Below are positions 25,859 to 35,474 of a stretch of DNA of 64,000 bases, piece by piece. Below the pieces are notes generated by a model. The model worked only from the letters and a program-made list of their open reading frames with translations. It searched no databases and was not told where the DNA came from. Origin of the DNA: JAWMQL01 sp033283165 (GTDB lineage: Bacteria; Pseudomonadota; Gammaproteobacteria; Pseudomonadales; Halieaceae). Position numbers and translations under genes: made by a program. Location of the stretch: NCBI GenBank assembly GCA_033283165.1, contig JAWMQL010000010.1:62001-126000 (forward strand), given 5' to 3'. The stretch's first letter is position 1. Each line of letters begins with the position of its first letter.

Positions 25859-26734
25859 ATGCAGGACTTCAACGGCAAGGTGGCAGTGGTAACCGGCGGT
25901 GCCAGTGGTATCGGGCGCTCGCTGGTGAAGGAATTGCTGGCGGAGGGTGCCAGGGTGGTCATCGCGGACGTGGAACAGGCCGCGCTGGATCGGGTGCTGG
26001 AAGAATTTGCCGGTGCCGGGGAAGTGCAGGGGCAGGTGACTGACGTGTCCAGTCGCGAATCGGTACAGGCCCTGGCAGACCACGTGTTTGAAACCTACGG
26101 TGCCTGCCACCTGCTGTTCAACAATGCGGGCGTGGCGGCGCCCTCGGCCAACGTCTGGGAGACCACCGAAAACGACTGGAAGTGGGTCCACGGGGTCAAC
26201 GTCATGGGTGTGCTCAACGGCATCTGGGCATTCGTGCCGAGGATGATCGAATCCGGTGAGGAGGGGCACGTGATCAACACGTCCTCCGGGGACGGCGGTA
26301 TCTCACCCCTGCCGTACCAGTCGGTTTACGCGTCCAGCAAGGCCGCGGTGTCCTGTATCAGCGAGTGCCTGGCAGCGCAGCTGCAGTCTGAAAACACCCG
26401 CCTGGGCGCCTCCGTGTTCTATCCCTCGGGGGGGCTGCTGGATACGGGTATCTGGACCACGGACCGCAACCGCCCACAGGACCTGGCACGGGAGAAGCCC
26501 TATGATCCGGTGCCCACCGTGGCGGATTTCAAGGTCGCCATGGAAGCCGCCGGGGTCGAGATTCAGTTCCAGGACCTGGACGAGCTGGCCAGGTACTGCC
26601 TGCAGGGCATTCGCGATCAGCGTTTCGTGATCATGATCCGGGTGGAAGAGGCGGAACAGACCCTGCGGGACCGCGCGGCGCGTATCGGTCGCGCCGAACT
26701 GCCAATTGACCTGGCCGAGATACCGCAGCTGTAG
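25859..26734 (+). CDS. SDR family NAD(P)-dependent oxidoreductase
   Basis: A 291-residue classical short-chain dehydrogenase. The cofactor motif TGGASGIG is at residues 12-19, NNAG at 88-91, and the catalytic Ser142/Tyr157/Lys161 set includes YASSK. I chose the ATG at 25859, 8 nt after AGGAG; the TTG six bases earlier is too close to that site. The C-terminal extension beyond the core (about 60 residues) resembles SDRs acting on hydrophobic alcohols or ketones, but the substrate is unknown. Divergent from the haloalkane dehalogenase, which would suit oxidation of its alcohol product (inference). Confidence 0.85.
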   Translation: MQDFNGKVAVVTGGASGIGRSLVKELLAEGARVVIADVEQAALDRVLEEFAGAGEVQGQVTDVSSRESVQALADHVFETYGACHLLFNNAGVAAPSANVWETTENDWKWVHGVNVMGVLNGIWAFVPRMIESGEEGHVINTSSGDGGISPLPYQSVYASSKAAVSCISECLAAQLQSENTRLGASVFYPSGGLLDTGIWTTDRNRPQDLAREKPYDPVPTVADFKVAMEAAGVEIQFQDLDELARYCLQGIRDQRFVIMIRVEEAEQTLRDRAARIGRAELPIDLAEIPQL

Positions 26735-26741
26735 CGTTTTG

Positions 26742-28286
26742 CTAGAGTTGTCCCTCGATGGGCAGCAAGCGGTAAAGATTGACCATGGCCCGGCGGCCCC
26801 AGCTGGCCTCGGGCTCGCGGTCGGTGACCTCGCGCTCTCCCCCTTGGTCGTAGACCCAGCGCAACTTGCCGCGGTCATCGAGCTCCACCCGGTAGCTCAC
26901 TTGTTCCACGCTTTCCATTACCAGCCGGGCGAAGCGTTCACCGATGTCATCAGATTCGATAAACAGTCCCATCTCCGTGTTGATGACGATGGACCGCGGG
27001 TCGAAGTTCAGTGACCCGACGAAGATGGTTCTGCGGTCGACGACGGTCGCCTTGGAGTGCAGCGTCACCCTGTCCGGTTGATAACCCCAGTCGTTCTCAC
27101 CACCCACTTCGGAGGCGCGGACTTCCCGGATTTCCGCCCCGGCCTCGAGCAGGCGTTTGCGATAGTCACGGTAGCGGGAGTGAACGGGGACGTGATTGGT
27201 GGATGCCAGCGAGTTGGTCACGATGACGATGCGGATACCGCGGTCCAGCAGTTCCTCGAGCAGCTCAGCGCCTTTCTGCCGCGGAATGAAGTAGGGGGTG
27301 ATGATGATGATTTCCTTCTCGGCAGCGCGAAAACGGCGCCCGATTTCGCTCGCCAGGGTGGCCACGGATACGTCGCTGGTCGCGGCCAGCAGCTTTTCCG
27401 GAGAATCGGTGATCAGCGTGGCCTCGGCCAGTACCGGTTCCGTCCGTCGCTCGGCCAGGTCGATCATGAGTTGACTGTTGACTGCGGTGGCGTAGATCCC
27501 TTCGTCCTGCGTGTCCAGCTGGGTGCTGGCCCACTCACGCCAGTCGTCCAGTTCATCGGGGCTTACCGCGATGTCAAAGGCCTCCATGGGCACTGAGAGT
27601 TCGCTGTTCCAGAATGCATCGAACCCTTTGCTCACTTCCGGCACCACCGGGCCGATGGCCAGGACCTCGTAGTCATCGAACTTGGCACCCTCATTGAGTT
27701 CGAAGTACTCCTCGCCGATATTCCGGCCGCCCACGATACTCATGGTGTTGTCGACCGTGAAAGACTTGTTGTGCATGCGCCGGTTGGCCCGCTTGAAGTC
27801 AACCAGGAAACTCAGGGCCTTCAGTCCCTGTCGTGACAGTGGGTTGAACAGGCGCACCTCGATATTGGGATGGGAGCTGAGCAGTGCCAGGGGCTGATCG
27901 ACGCCCGGGCTGAAAATATCATCGATCAGCAGTCGTACCCTGACGCCGCGATCTGCGGCTCGCAGCATCTTGGCGACGAACAGGGCGCCGGCGCGGTCTT
28001 TCTTTATAATGAAATATTGCGCGTCGATAGTGTTCTCGGCCAGTTCCATCATGCGCAGGCGTGCCCCCAGGGCTTCGGCGCCGTAGCCCAGTCCGACAAA
28101 GCCGGACTTGTCGCCGCTGTTTCCGTGCCATTCCCGGGCTATCTGGGCCAGGCGTGTGTCGGAGTCCGGGGGGGGCGCGCTGCTGGTGGTTTTCGGGTAG
28201 TCGAAGGGGACAGCAGCACAGGCGCCGAGCAATACAAACAGGGCCGCTGCAGCGAATCCGCGGGTCAGGGTCTTGAAATGACGCAT
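26742..28286 (-). CDS. Phospholipase D family lipoprotein (ClsC/YmdC-like)
   Basis: A 514-residue lipoprotein with two phospholipase D catalytic motifs. A signal peptide with lipobox LLGAC puts the lipidated cysteine at residue 23. The first HKD motif begins at His172 (MHNKSFTVDN) and the second at His410 (LHSKATVVD), both complete. The layout and the KSGFVGLGYGAEALGARLRM opening resemble cardiolipin synthase C (YmdC), which joins phospholipid head groups. A general phosphodiesterase role is possible. ATG at 28286. Convergent with the SDR gene (7-nt gap) and divergent from the DUF188 gene. Confidence 0.85.
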   Translation of the reverse strand: MRHFKTLTRGFAAAALFVLLGACAAVPFDYPKTTSSAPPPDSDTRLAQIAREWHGNSGDKSGFVGLGYGAEALGARLRMMELAENTIDAQYFIIKKDRAGALFVAKMLRAADRGVRVRLLIDDIFSPGVDQPLALLSSHPNIEVRLFNPLSRQGLKALSFLVDFKRANRRMHNKSFTVDNTMSIVGGRNIGEEYFELNEGAKFDDYEVLAIGPVVPEVSKGFDAFWNSELSVPMEAFDIAVSPDELDDWREWASTQLDTQDEGIYATAVNSQLMIDLAERRTEPVLAEATLITDSPEKLLAATSDVSVATLASEIGRRFRAAEKEIIIITPYFIPRQKGAELLEELLDRGIRIVIVTNSLASTNHVPVHSRYRDYRKRLLEAGAEIREVRASEVGGENDWGYQPDRVTLHSKATVVDRRTIFVGSLNFDPRSIVINTEMGLFIESDDIGERFARLVMESVEQVSYRVELDDRGKLRWVYDQGGEREVTDREPEASWGRRAMVNLYRLLPIEGQL

Positions 28287-28339
28287 GCTGTCAGTATAGC
28301 GCCACCCCACGCATCAGTGTAAGCAGGGTACAATGCCCT

Positions 28340-28810
28340 ATGAGCAAGAAAACCGGCGAGATGACCATCTGGGTCGATGCGGATGCCTGCCCGGGCATGG
28401 TCAAGGAGGTGCTGTACCGTGCGGCACAGCGGCTCCAGGTGCCGTTGGTGCTGGTGGCGAACCAGTTTCTGTCAGTGCCACCGTCGCCCTGGATACAGAG
28501 CCGGCAGGTGGCATCGGGCTTTGACGTGGCGGACGACTACATCGTGCAGCAATTAGCGGCCGGAGATCTGGTCATCACCGCCGATATCCCCCTCGCGGCC
28601 GAGGTCCTTGAAAAAGGCGGTCACGCACTCAACCCGCGCGGTGAGTTGTATACCCGGGAGAACATCCGCCAGCGCCTCAACATGCGAGATTTCATGGATA
28701 CCATGCGGGCCAGCGGCGAAACCGGCGGCGGGCCGCCACCGCTCAACGCCCGGGATAAACAGCTGTTCGCCAATGCCCTCGATCGGTTCCTGGTCCGGGC
28801 CCTGCGCTAG
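28340..28810 (+). CDS. YaiI/YqxD family DUF188 protein
   Basis: A 156-residue member of the DUF188 (UPF0178) family with a PIN-like acidic site. WVDADACPG puts Asp13 and Asp15 near the N-terminus, and further acidic positions are in VADDYI and VITADIPLA. The family segment LNPRGELYTRENIRQRLNMRDFM is complete. Nuclease activity has been suggested for the fold but is not demonstrated for this family as far as I know. Its TAG stop is shared with the convergent DUF547 gene (CTAG). Confidence 0.88.
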   Translation: MSKKTGEMTIWVDADACPGMVKEVLYRAAQRLQVPLVLVANQFLSVPPSPWIQSRQVASGFDVADDYIVQQLAAGDLVITADIPLAAEVLEKGGHALNPRGELYTRENIRQRLNMRDFMDTMRASGETGGGPPPLNARDKQLFANALDRFLVRALR

Positions 28811-29562
28811 TTCCCAGCGAGCTGGCCGTTGAGGCCCCAGTCATAGGTCAGGAAGTGCAGGCTGTACCGGCCCTGGCGCAATTCCGCTGCAACCTCATCA
28901 ATAGCAACATAGTCGGCCAGGTAGGCCTGCACAGAGCCCGCGTGTTCGACAAAGTCTTCCTCGAACCAGTCGAATATCTTCGACAGGCTGGCCCGGCCAG
29001 TGTCCGGGTCGAACCGGTTGCGCGTGGGGTCGTTGATAAAGCCGCGGGTGGCGTCCTCCAGTTGCGCGTTCAGTCGGTCGGGCCAGTAGGCCTCGGAGCG
29101 CAACACGGGGCAGGAACGACTGGCGCAAACGATGGCGAAATGAATTCGCGGTTCAGCCAGTGGCCGGAGTAATTTATGCTCGAGGTCATAGAGATTGATA
29201 TCCATGCCTGCCACCCGATACCGGTCGCGCTTGAAGTAGAGGTATCGTCCCCACAGCGACGAGGGTGAGCGGCCATCCAGAATTCCCCTGGCGGCAAGGA
29301 TGTTATAGGCGTTGATCAGGTAGGCCAACTGGTGCTGGCGGGGCAGTCCCTCCAGGTGAAGTTGTCCGACCTGCTGTACCAGTTCGTCAAACTCGGGTCG
29401 ATCACGCCAGTAGTTGTAGTTTACCTCGCCGGCAACCACCGCCTCCTGCAGCAGGTCCTGCCACAGCGCCAGGTCCAGTGTTCCCTCGGTGCCGCGCGAG
29501 CCGGGCGCGGCGATACCGATTGCCAGGACTGCTGCAAGAATCAGGGAACGTGACAGTAACAT
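28807..29562 (-). CDS. DUF547 domain-containing exported protein
   Basis: A 251-residue protein with an N-terminal signal peptide (LLSRSLILAAVLAIGIAAPGSRG) and a DUF547 domain covering most of the rest. Family marks include WRDRPEFDELVQQ, LAYLINAYNIL, a FAIVCASRSCPVLRSEAY stretch (Cys-x-x-x-x-Cys) and a C-terminal YLADYVA segment. Function unknown; homologues are periplasmic and resemble a transglutaminase-like fold. I chose the ATG at 29562; upstream codons of the open frame run into the AT-rich intergenic region. Divergent from the TonB receptor. Confidence 0.85.
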   Translation of the reverse strand: MLLSRSLILAAVLAIGIAAPGSRGTEGTLDLALWQDLLQEAVVAGEVNYNYWRDRPEFDELVQQVGQLHLEGLPRQHQLAYLINAYNILAARGILDGRSPSSLWGRYLYFKRDRYRVAGMDINLYDLEHKLLRPLAEPRIHFAIVCASRSCPVLRSEAYWPDRLNAQLEDATRGFINDPTRNRFDPDTGRASLSKIFDWFEEDFVEHAGSVQAYLADYVAIDEVAAELRQGRYSLHFLTYDWGLNGQLAGN

Positions 29563-29699
29563 GACCGCAGTATAGCCCCGCGGCGACCGGCTTTCGCGTG
29601 TATTCGCCCGGGATACAGTAGAAAGACGCAATACACACGGAATAATTTTGGTCAATTTTCCGGGGCTGCCGGTGAAAATTTAACAAAAGTGCAATATAT

Positions 29700-29733
29700 C
29701 GATCACTTCCCTGTCATTTTCCACGCCTAGGAT
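29700..29733 (+). promoter_or_regulatory. Putative PhoB box and -10 element
   Basis: CGATCACTTCCCTGTCAT at 29700-29717 fits the PhoB box of two 7-mers CTGTCAY separated by 4 nt. The second half is perfect and the first matches 5 of 7. Exactly 10 nt after it comes TAGGAT (29728-29733), a 4/6 match to the -10. That is the box-to--10 spacing of E. coli PhoB promoters such as phoA. No -35 is needed in this class. The predicted start lies about 50 nt before the receptor ATG. Recognition is by eye only. Confidence 0.5.
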
Positions 29734-29791
29734 ATGCCGCAATCGGGTCCGCAGAGCCCGCCCAATAGTTGTTTACAAGGCACCCTGGAAA

Positions 29792-32557
29792 ATGAAGAAA
29801 ATATCTCTCCCCGTCGGGCTGGCGATCGCACTCCTGGCCCCGGAACTGTTGGCCGCGGATGCATATATTCACGTGTTTTATGACCAGGTTCCCCTCAAGG
29901 GGGTAGCCATTACCCTTGACGATGAGCCTCTCGGAATCACCGACGTGGAGGGTGGCATGGTCATCGAGATTGAGGATGGCATACACCAGCTGGTGATCAC
30001 GGCGGGAGAGGTGACCGTCCCGGTGGAGTTTGAGATCGTGGCCGATGAGGATGTTGCCGTGCGGGTGAATTTTCCCACGGATGATGACTTCCAGCCGCAG
30101 ATCGACATTCGTCACTTCGCGTCAAACAGCACCAATATCGAGGAAGTGGTGGTGCTGGGTGTCTTCCGTCCGCTGGACGACGCCAACAGCGTAGAGCGCT
30201 ATGCCACCTCGATTACCAATGCCATCGATGTCGCCCAGCTGGAGCGTTTCGGCGATGCCGATGTGGCCGCCGCCCTGAACCGGGTCGTCGGCGTTGCGGT
30301 GACCGATGACAAGTACGCGACGGTGCGCGGACTGGACGGGCGCTATATCTCGTCCACCCTGAACGGTCTGCCGATGCCGAGTACCGACCCGCAACGTCGC
30401 GATGTCCAACTGGACCTGTTTCCCACGTCCATCCTCGGCGGCGTGGAAATACAGAAGTCCTATACCCCGGACCAGTTGGCGACAACGACCGGTGGCTCTA
30501 TCCGCATCGAAACCCGTGGCATTCCCGAGGAGCGTATCCACGCCGTCTCGGGCGGCATGGCCTACAACACCGATGTCACCGGCGAAGAGGTACTGAAATA
30601 CCGGGGCAGCGACGGCGACTGGCTCGGTTTTGACAGTGACCTGCGGGAACTCCCGAGTGAAGTGCTCGCTGCCACGGAGGGCGGCTCTTCATTGACAGTC
30701 TGTGACCCGGCGATCGATCCCGTTCGCTGTACCTCGCCACTGGATGCGGCTCGACTGGGAGTGAAGTTCCAGGACGATTACAACGTGAGGAGCAAGACCG
30801 CGTTGCCGGACGCGTCCCTGTCCTGGGCGATCGGTGACCGGCTGGCCGCTGAACTGGGCGAGTGGGGCTACTACGCGGCGATTGCCTACGATCACGAGAC
30901 GACGGATCGCGGTGAAGCCAAGCTGACCAACCCGCTGGAGACGACCGGTTCCTATTCCCGGACGCGCGAAACCACGTCGCTCAGCGGCTATTTCCTGGCC
31001 GGTTACGAGTACGGCGAAGACAGCGAGATCCTGAGCAAGACCACGGCGCTTCGCAGCTCGGATGATACGACGCGTGTGGAACAGGGCGTGGACCGTGAAG
31101 ACAGTGAAATTACCGGTGTCATCCTGGAGTGGGTGGAGCGGCAGTTCATCTCGCAGGCCTTCACCGGCCGCCACGTATTCGATTTCGGCGCGGACAGCCA
31201 GCATAGCCTGGACTGGGCGGTGAGTTACTCGCGAACTGATCGGGAAGAGCCGGATCGGCGCCAGTACACATATTTCAATGGCAATCTGTCTACCTCCGCA
31301 TTCGAGCGTCGCTGGTCCGACCTTGCGGAGGACAGCGTCGACCTGGCACTGGACTACACCATTCCCTGGCAGTGGGGCAGCAACAGCCAGACCGAGTTCA
31401 AAGGCGGGATACTGTGGTCGGACAAGGAACGGGAGGTCGATCTGTACCGCTTCGGGATACGCCTCGGTGACAACAGGGATATCTCACTCGGCCAGGACCT
31501 GGACCTGGAACAGGATATTCTCCCCTACGAGAACTTCGCCCTGGACCGGGTTCGCCTGGCAGCGAATACGACGGCCACGGACTCCTATGACTCCGAGGAA
31601 GAAATCCAGGCCTACTACCTGACCACGTCCACCGACATCGGTGAGCACTGGAGTTTTCTCGCCGGGGCGCGGTTCGAGGACTTCAGCCAGTTGCTTGAAT
31701 ACCCAAACGAGGAGAGTGCCTCCAACAAGCTGGATTACGATGACTGGTATCCCGCGGTCAACCTGAGCTGGCGGCCGATCGAGAGCCTGCAGTTTCGCGC
31801 CGGCTACAGTGAAACCGCATCCTATCCCGGCCTGATAGAGCGTTCCGAGTCGCTGTCTTATGACCCCGACACCGACGACCCCATCTTCGGCAACCCGAAT
31901 CTGGAGGTATCGTCGATCGATAACATCGATTTCCGCGTGGAGTGGTATTTTTCCGACGTCGAAAGTGTCTCCCTGGCCCTGTTCTACAAGGACATAGACC
32001 GCCCGATCGAACGCGCAGTTCCTGATGCCTCGGGGTCGGCCGCCCGCGGTATCACCTTCGTGAACCAGGATAGCGCCGAGTTGCGGGGTGTGGAACTGGA
32101 TGCCAACTGGCACGTGCTCGATCGCGATGAGTACCGCCTGTTCCTGGCCGGGAACGTGGCCTATATCGATTCCGATGTGAGCCTGTCGGAAGACTCACTG
32201 CGCCTGGAAGGCGCGGCCGCTGACGGGCGCCAGCTCCAGGGACAGTCCGAGTACCTGGGTAATATCCAGATCGGGTTCGATCACTATCCCACAGAGCAAC
32301 AGTTTACTCTCCTGGTGAACTACTTTGACGACCGCATTTTCCGTATCAGCAGAGGGGCGAATACCGGGCCGGAATTTGAAGTCGGCCGGGTACTGGTGGA
32401 CTTTGTTTACGAAAAAATCTTCAGCGAGAAGATAACGCTGGAAGCGTCGATCAAGAACCTCCTCAACGAAAAGGTCGAGTTCTCGCGGAATGGCCGCGTC
32501 ATCGAAAGTTATGACTCGGGTACCAGGCTGGGCCTGAGCCTGACCTACAACTTCTAG
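29792..32557 (+). CDS. TonB-dependent outer-membrane receptor with N-terminal beta-sandwich domain
   Basis: A 921-residue outer-membrane active-transport receptor. A signal peptide (residues 1-21) precedes a small domain of about 85 residues like carboxypeptidase-regulatory/CNA-type modules (VPLKGVAITLDDEPLGITDVEGG). A TonB box EEVVVLG lies at 117-123. The plug follows (TVRGLDGRYISSTLNGLPMP; GGSIRIETRG), then a 22-strand-type barrel ending in the aromatic C-terminal SLTYNF. The ligand is unknown. It lies 75 nt downstream of a PhoB-like box and 44 nt upstream of a large lipoprotein gene, so a phosphorus-related cargo is a reasonable guess. Confidence 0.92.
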   Translation: MKKISLPVGLAIALLAPELLAADAYIHVFYDQVPLKGVAITLDDEPLGITDVEGGMVIEIEDGIHQLVITAGEVTVPVEFEIVADEDVAVRVNFPTDDDFQPQIDIRHFASNSTNIEEVVVLGVFRPLDDANSVERYATSITNAIDVAQLERFGDADVAAALNRVVGVAVTDDKYATVRGLDGRYISSTLNGLPMPSTDPQRRDVQLDLFPTSILGGVEIQKSYTPDQLATTTGGSIRIETRGIPEERIHAVSGGMAYNTDVTGEEVLKYRGSDGDWLGFDSDLRELPSEVLAATEGGSSLTVCDPAIDPVRCTSPLDAARLGVKFQDDYNVRSKTALPDASLSWAIGDRLAAELGEWGYYAAIAYDHETTDRGEAKLTNPLETTGSYSRTRETTSLSGYFLAGYEYGEDSEILSKTTALRSSDDTTRVEQGVDREDSEITGVILEWVERQFISQAFTGRHVFDFGADSQHSLDWAVSYSRTDREEPDRRQYTYFNGNLSTSAFERRWSDLAEDSVDLALDYTIPWQWGSNSQTEFKGGILWSDKEREVDLYRFGIRLGDNRDISLGQDLDLEQDILPYENFALDRVRLAANTTATDSYDSEEEIQAYYLTTSTDIGEHWSFLAGARFEDFSQLLEYPNEESASNKLDYDDWYPAVNLSWRPIESLQFRAGYSETASYPGLIERSESLSYDPDTDDPIFGNPNLEVSSIDNIDFRVEWYFSDVESVSLALFYKDIDRPIERAVPDASGSAARGITFVNQDSAELRGVELDANWHVLDRDEYRLFLAGNVAYIDSDVSLSEDSLRLEGAAADGRQLQGQSEYLGNIQIGFDHYPTEQQFTLLVNYFDDRIFRISRGANTGPEFEVGRVLVDFVYEKIFSEKITLEASIKNLLNEKVEFSRNGRVIESYDSGTRLGLSLTYNF

Positions 32558-32601
32558 CACCGTTTCCGGTAACCAAGCAACTCCATTACAGGGATTGAAA
32601 C

Positions 32602-35427
32602 ATGCCAAACAAAGCGTTTTTAACCGCACTAATTCTGTCCTTATCAGCGGCCATGGTGGGCTGCGGCGGCGGCAGCGAAGGGGATGATGTCACCATCAAT
32701 CTGCAGACCGATGGTGGGGGTGATCCCGGCGACGGGCCCGACGAGCCCGGTGACGGTGACTGTGAGAACGTGGTAGAGGCGGACTTCGCGAGCTTCAACC
32801 AGGATTGTTCAGTAGGGACCCTGTCTGGCGTCATAGACCGGGACTACACCCTGAGCAGCGACATCGAATGGCGACTGGACGGCACTGTCCGGGTCGGCGA
32901 CGGCAACCAACTCGTAGATGATCCGGGCGACGTGGATGCCATTCGAGCTGCCGGTATCACGCTGGAAATCGAGGCCGGTACGGATATCCGCGCCTTTGAT
33001 ACCGGTTCTCTGCTGGTTACTCGCGGCTCCCGTCTGGTAGCGGAAGGTACCGCCACGGCCCCGATTACCTTCAGCAGCCTGGACGATGACTTTGACGGAC
33101 TGGGCGAGTGGGGAGGCCTGATCATCCAGGGTTTTGCGCCGCAGTTTGGCCAGGGCGGGACCGGGCCCTGCTTTGGCAGCGGTGAGGTTTGCAATGTCGA
33201 AGGCGAAGGTGGTACTGATATATCGGTCTACGGCGGCAGTGATCCGGCCGATGACAGCGGCATCATTCGCTACGTCCGTATCGCCGAAGGTGGCCTCGTT
33301 GCCGGGCCTGACAACGAAATCAATGGCCTTACCCTGCAGGGGGTCGGCCACGGCACAATCATCGAGTATGTGCAGGTGCACAATAACCTTGACGATGGCG
33401 TCGAGTGGTTCGGTGGCACCGTCGACGCGCGTTATCTGGTCCTGACGGGCAACGATGACGATGACATCGATTTCGATGAGGGTTACAGGGGTAATATCCA
33501 GTACGCCATCATCCAGAAGAGCAGGGACAAGGACACGCCGACCGGCTCTAATGACCCGCGCGCCATAGAGGCCAATTCCTCGGATGACGAGTACACACCA
33601 GAGACCGAGGCGGTTATCGCCAACGTCACGATTATCGGCAGTGACCTGAATAACAATGAGAGTAGCGATAGCGGTCCACAGCCGGGTATGCGCCTGCGGG
33701 GTGCGGTGACGGTGAGTGTGTTCAACAGCTCGGTGGACGAGTTCGACGCGGGCTGCGTGCGGATTGACGATGCGGATGTCAATGGTGACGGCAGCCTGGT
33801 TATCAGCTCCGATATTGCGCTGGTCAACGTGCTCGGTAATTGCGCCGAGGGATTCTACAACAAGCGCGAGGCTGACCGGGAAACCAATGTCAACGAGCTG
33901 GTTCTCACCTACAGCGATACCCTGTCAATCAATGAGCAGGAGGCACTGCTGGACTCTGCCCCGGTCATCGAGGCAGTGAACAACGGTTCCGGCTTTGTTT
34001 TCGACCAGACCGACTTTGTCGGCGCGGTTGATCCGCGCGCTGCAACTGGATGGTGGCAGGGCTGGACCCTGGAGGGAACGGTGGGCGCCGGTGGCGGCGA
34101 GGTTGTCGCCGCGGATTTCGTCAGCTGCAACAATGACCGGACGGTTTGCACCTTGTCCGGCGTCATCGACATGGACTATACACTGGTTGCGGGGGTGGAA
34201 TGGCGACTGGACGGTGAGGTGATCGTGGGGGACGGTAACCGCTCGGTGTCCAGCGCGGCCGATGTCCAGGCAGTGCGCGACGCGGGCGTCACCCTGACAG
34301 TTCAGCCCGGTGTTCATGTCCGCGCATTCGATACCGGCTCGCTGCTGGTGACACGTGGTTCGCGTCTGAACGCGGTAGGCAGCGCGTCCAGCCCGATTAC
34401 CTTCAGCAGCCTGGGTGATGATGACCTTGACGGTGAAGGCGAGTGGGGTGGAGTGATCCTGCAGGGCTTCGCACCGCAGTATGGCCAGGGCGGAACCGGT
34501 GCCTGCTTCGGCAATGGCACGGTCTGTAACGTGGTCGGCGAAGGCGGTACCGTGGTGGGCAACTACGGCGGTAACGATCCTGCTGACAGCAGCGGCAGCC
34601 TGCGCTATGTCCGGATTGCCGAGGGCGGCAGGATTGCCGGTCCTAACAACGAGATCAACGGCCTGACCCTGCAAGGTGTTGGACACGGTACCAGCCTGGA
34701 GTACATCCAGGTGCACGGTAACCTGGACGACGGCATCGAGTGGTTCGGCGGCACCGCCAACCTGCGTTATGCGGTATTGACCAATAACGATGACGACGAC
34801 CTGGACTACGACGAAGGCTACCGGGGCAACATACAGTACGTCATCATCCGCAAGAACCCGGACAAGGACGCGCCCACCGGGTCAAACGATCCGCGCGCGA
34901 TAGAAGCCAACTCTTCTGACGACGAGTATGTGCCGGAGACCGAGGCGGTCATTGCCAACGTGCTGATACTGGGCAGCGCGGTCAATAACAATCCGGACAG
35001 CGACGCCGGAGCCCAGCCCGGGATGCGCCTGCGCGGTGCCGTGATGACTGAAATCTATAACACCGCGGTGCGGGATTTCGACACAGGTTGCGTGCGGATC
35101 GACGATGCCGACGTGAACGGGGATGGTTCCCTGATCGTTGAATCGGTCGTGACGCTGGTCAACGTGTTGGGTCAGTGCTCGGAACGCTTTTACGCCAAGC
35201 GCGAGGCCGACATTGAGGAAAATTCCGGTGACAGCAATGTAACCGTGGACGATGCCTACGCCCTGACGGATGCCGGCGCGAATGTCGCTGCACCGGGTAT
35301 TCCGGCTGTGGACAACGGTTCCGGGTTCGAGTTCGACGATACCGACTATGTCGGCGCGGTCGAACCAGGCACCCCGGCGGAAAGTACCTGGTGGTCCGGC
35401 TGGATCATCGAGGGCAGTCTCGACTAG
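32602..35427 (+). CDS. Surface-type lipoprotein with two tandem 444-residue beta-helix-like repeats
   Basis: A 941-residue lipoprotein of unknown function. The signal peptide ends at Cys21, followed by a Gly/Asp/Pro linker to about residue 55. Two homologous units start at Val57 and Val501, offset 444 residues. Each contains TLSGVID.DYTL, RAFDTGSLLVTRGSRL, PITFSSL, EWGG.I.QGFAPQ.GQGGTG, EINGLTLQGVGHGT, a DDDD-DEGYRGNIQY acidic loop, GSNDPRAIEANSSDDEY, PGMRLRGAV and a final WW.GW..EG. Single-unit relatives occur in many bacteria beside TonB receptors, sometimes mislabelled as transporters. AGGGA precedes the ATG. The acidic loops suggest Ca2+ binding (inference). Confidence 0.85.
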   Translation: MPNKAFLTALILSLSAAMVGCGGGSEGDDVTINLQTDGGGDPGDGPDEPGDGDCENVVEADFASFNQDCSVGTLSGVIDRDYTLSSDIEWRLDGTVRVGDGNQLVDDPGDVDAIRAAGITLEIEAGTDIRAFDTGSLLVTRGSRLVAEGTATAPITFSSLDDDFDGLGEWGGLIIQGFAPQFGQGGTGPCFGSGEVCNVEGEGGTDISVYGGSDPADDSGIIRYVRIAEGGLVAGPDNEINGLTLQGVGHGTIIEYVQVHNNLDDGVEWFGGTVDARYLVLTGNDDDDIDFDEGYRGNIQYAIIQKSRDKDTPTGSNDPRAIEANSSDDEYTPETEAVIANVTIIGSDLNNNESSDSGPQPGMRLRGAVTVSVFNSSVDEFDAGCVRIDDADVNGDGSLVISSDIALVNVLGNCAEGFYNKREADRETNVNELVLTYSDTLSINEQEALLDSAPVIEAVNNGSGFVFDQTDFVGAVDPRAATGWWQGWTLEGTVGAGGGEVVAADFVSCNNDRTVCTLSGVIDMDYTLVAGVEWRLDGEVIVGDGNRSVSSAADVQAVRDAGVTLTVQPGVHVRAFDTGSLLVTRGSRLNAVGSASSPITFSSLGDDDLDGEGEWGGVILQGFAPQYGQGGTGACFGNGTVCNVVGEGGTVVGNYGGNDPADSSGSLRYVRIAEGGRIAGPNNEINGLTLQGVGHGTSLEYIQVHGNLDDGIEWFGGTANLRYAVLTNNDDDDLDYDEGYRGNIQYVIIRKNPDKDAPTGSNDPRAIEANSSDDEYVPETEAVIANVLILGSAVNNNPDSDAGAQPGMRLRGAVMTEIYNTAVRDFDTGCVRIDDADVNGDGSLIVESVVTLVNVLGQCSERFYAKREADIEENSGDSNVTVDDAYALTDAGANVAAPGIPAVDNGSGFEFDDTDYVGAVEPGTPAESTWWSGWIIEGSLD

Positions 35428-35474
35428 CCCTGGACGAGTAGCCCTCGGCAACTGGCCGTTCGCGACCACCCCTG

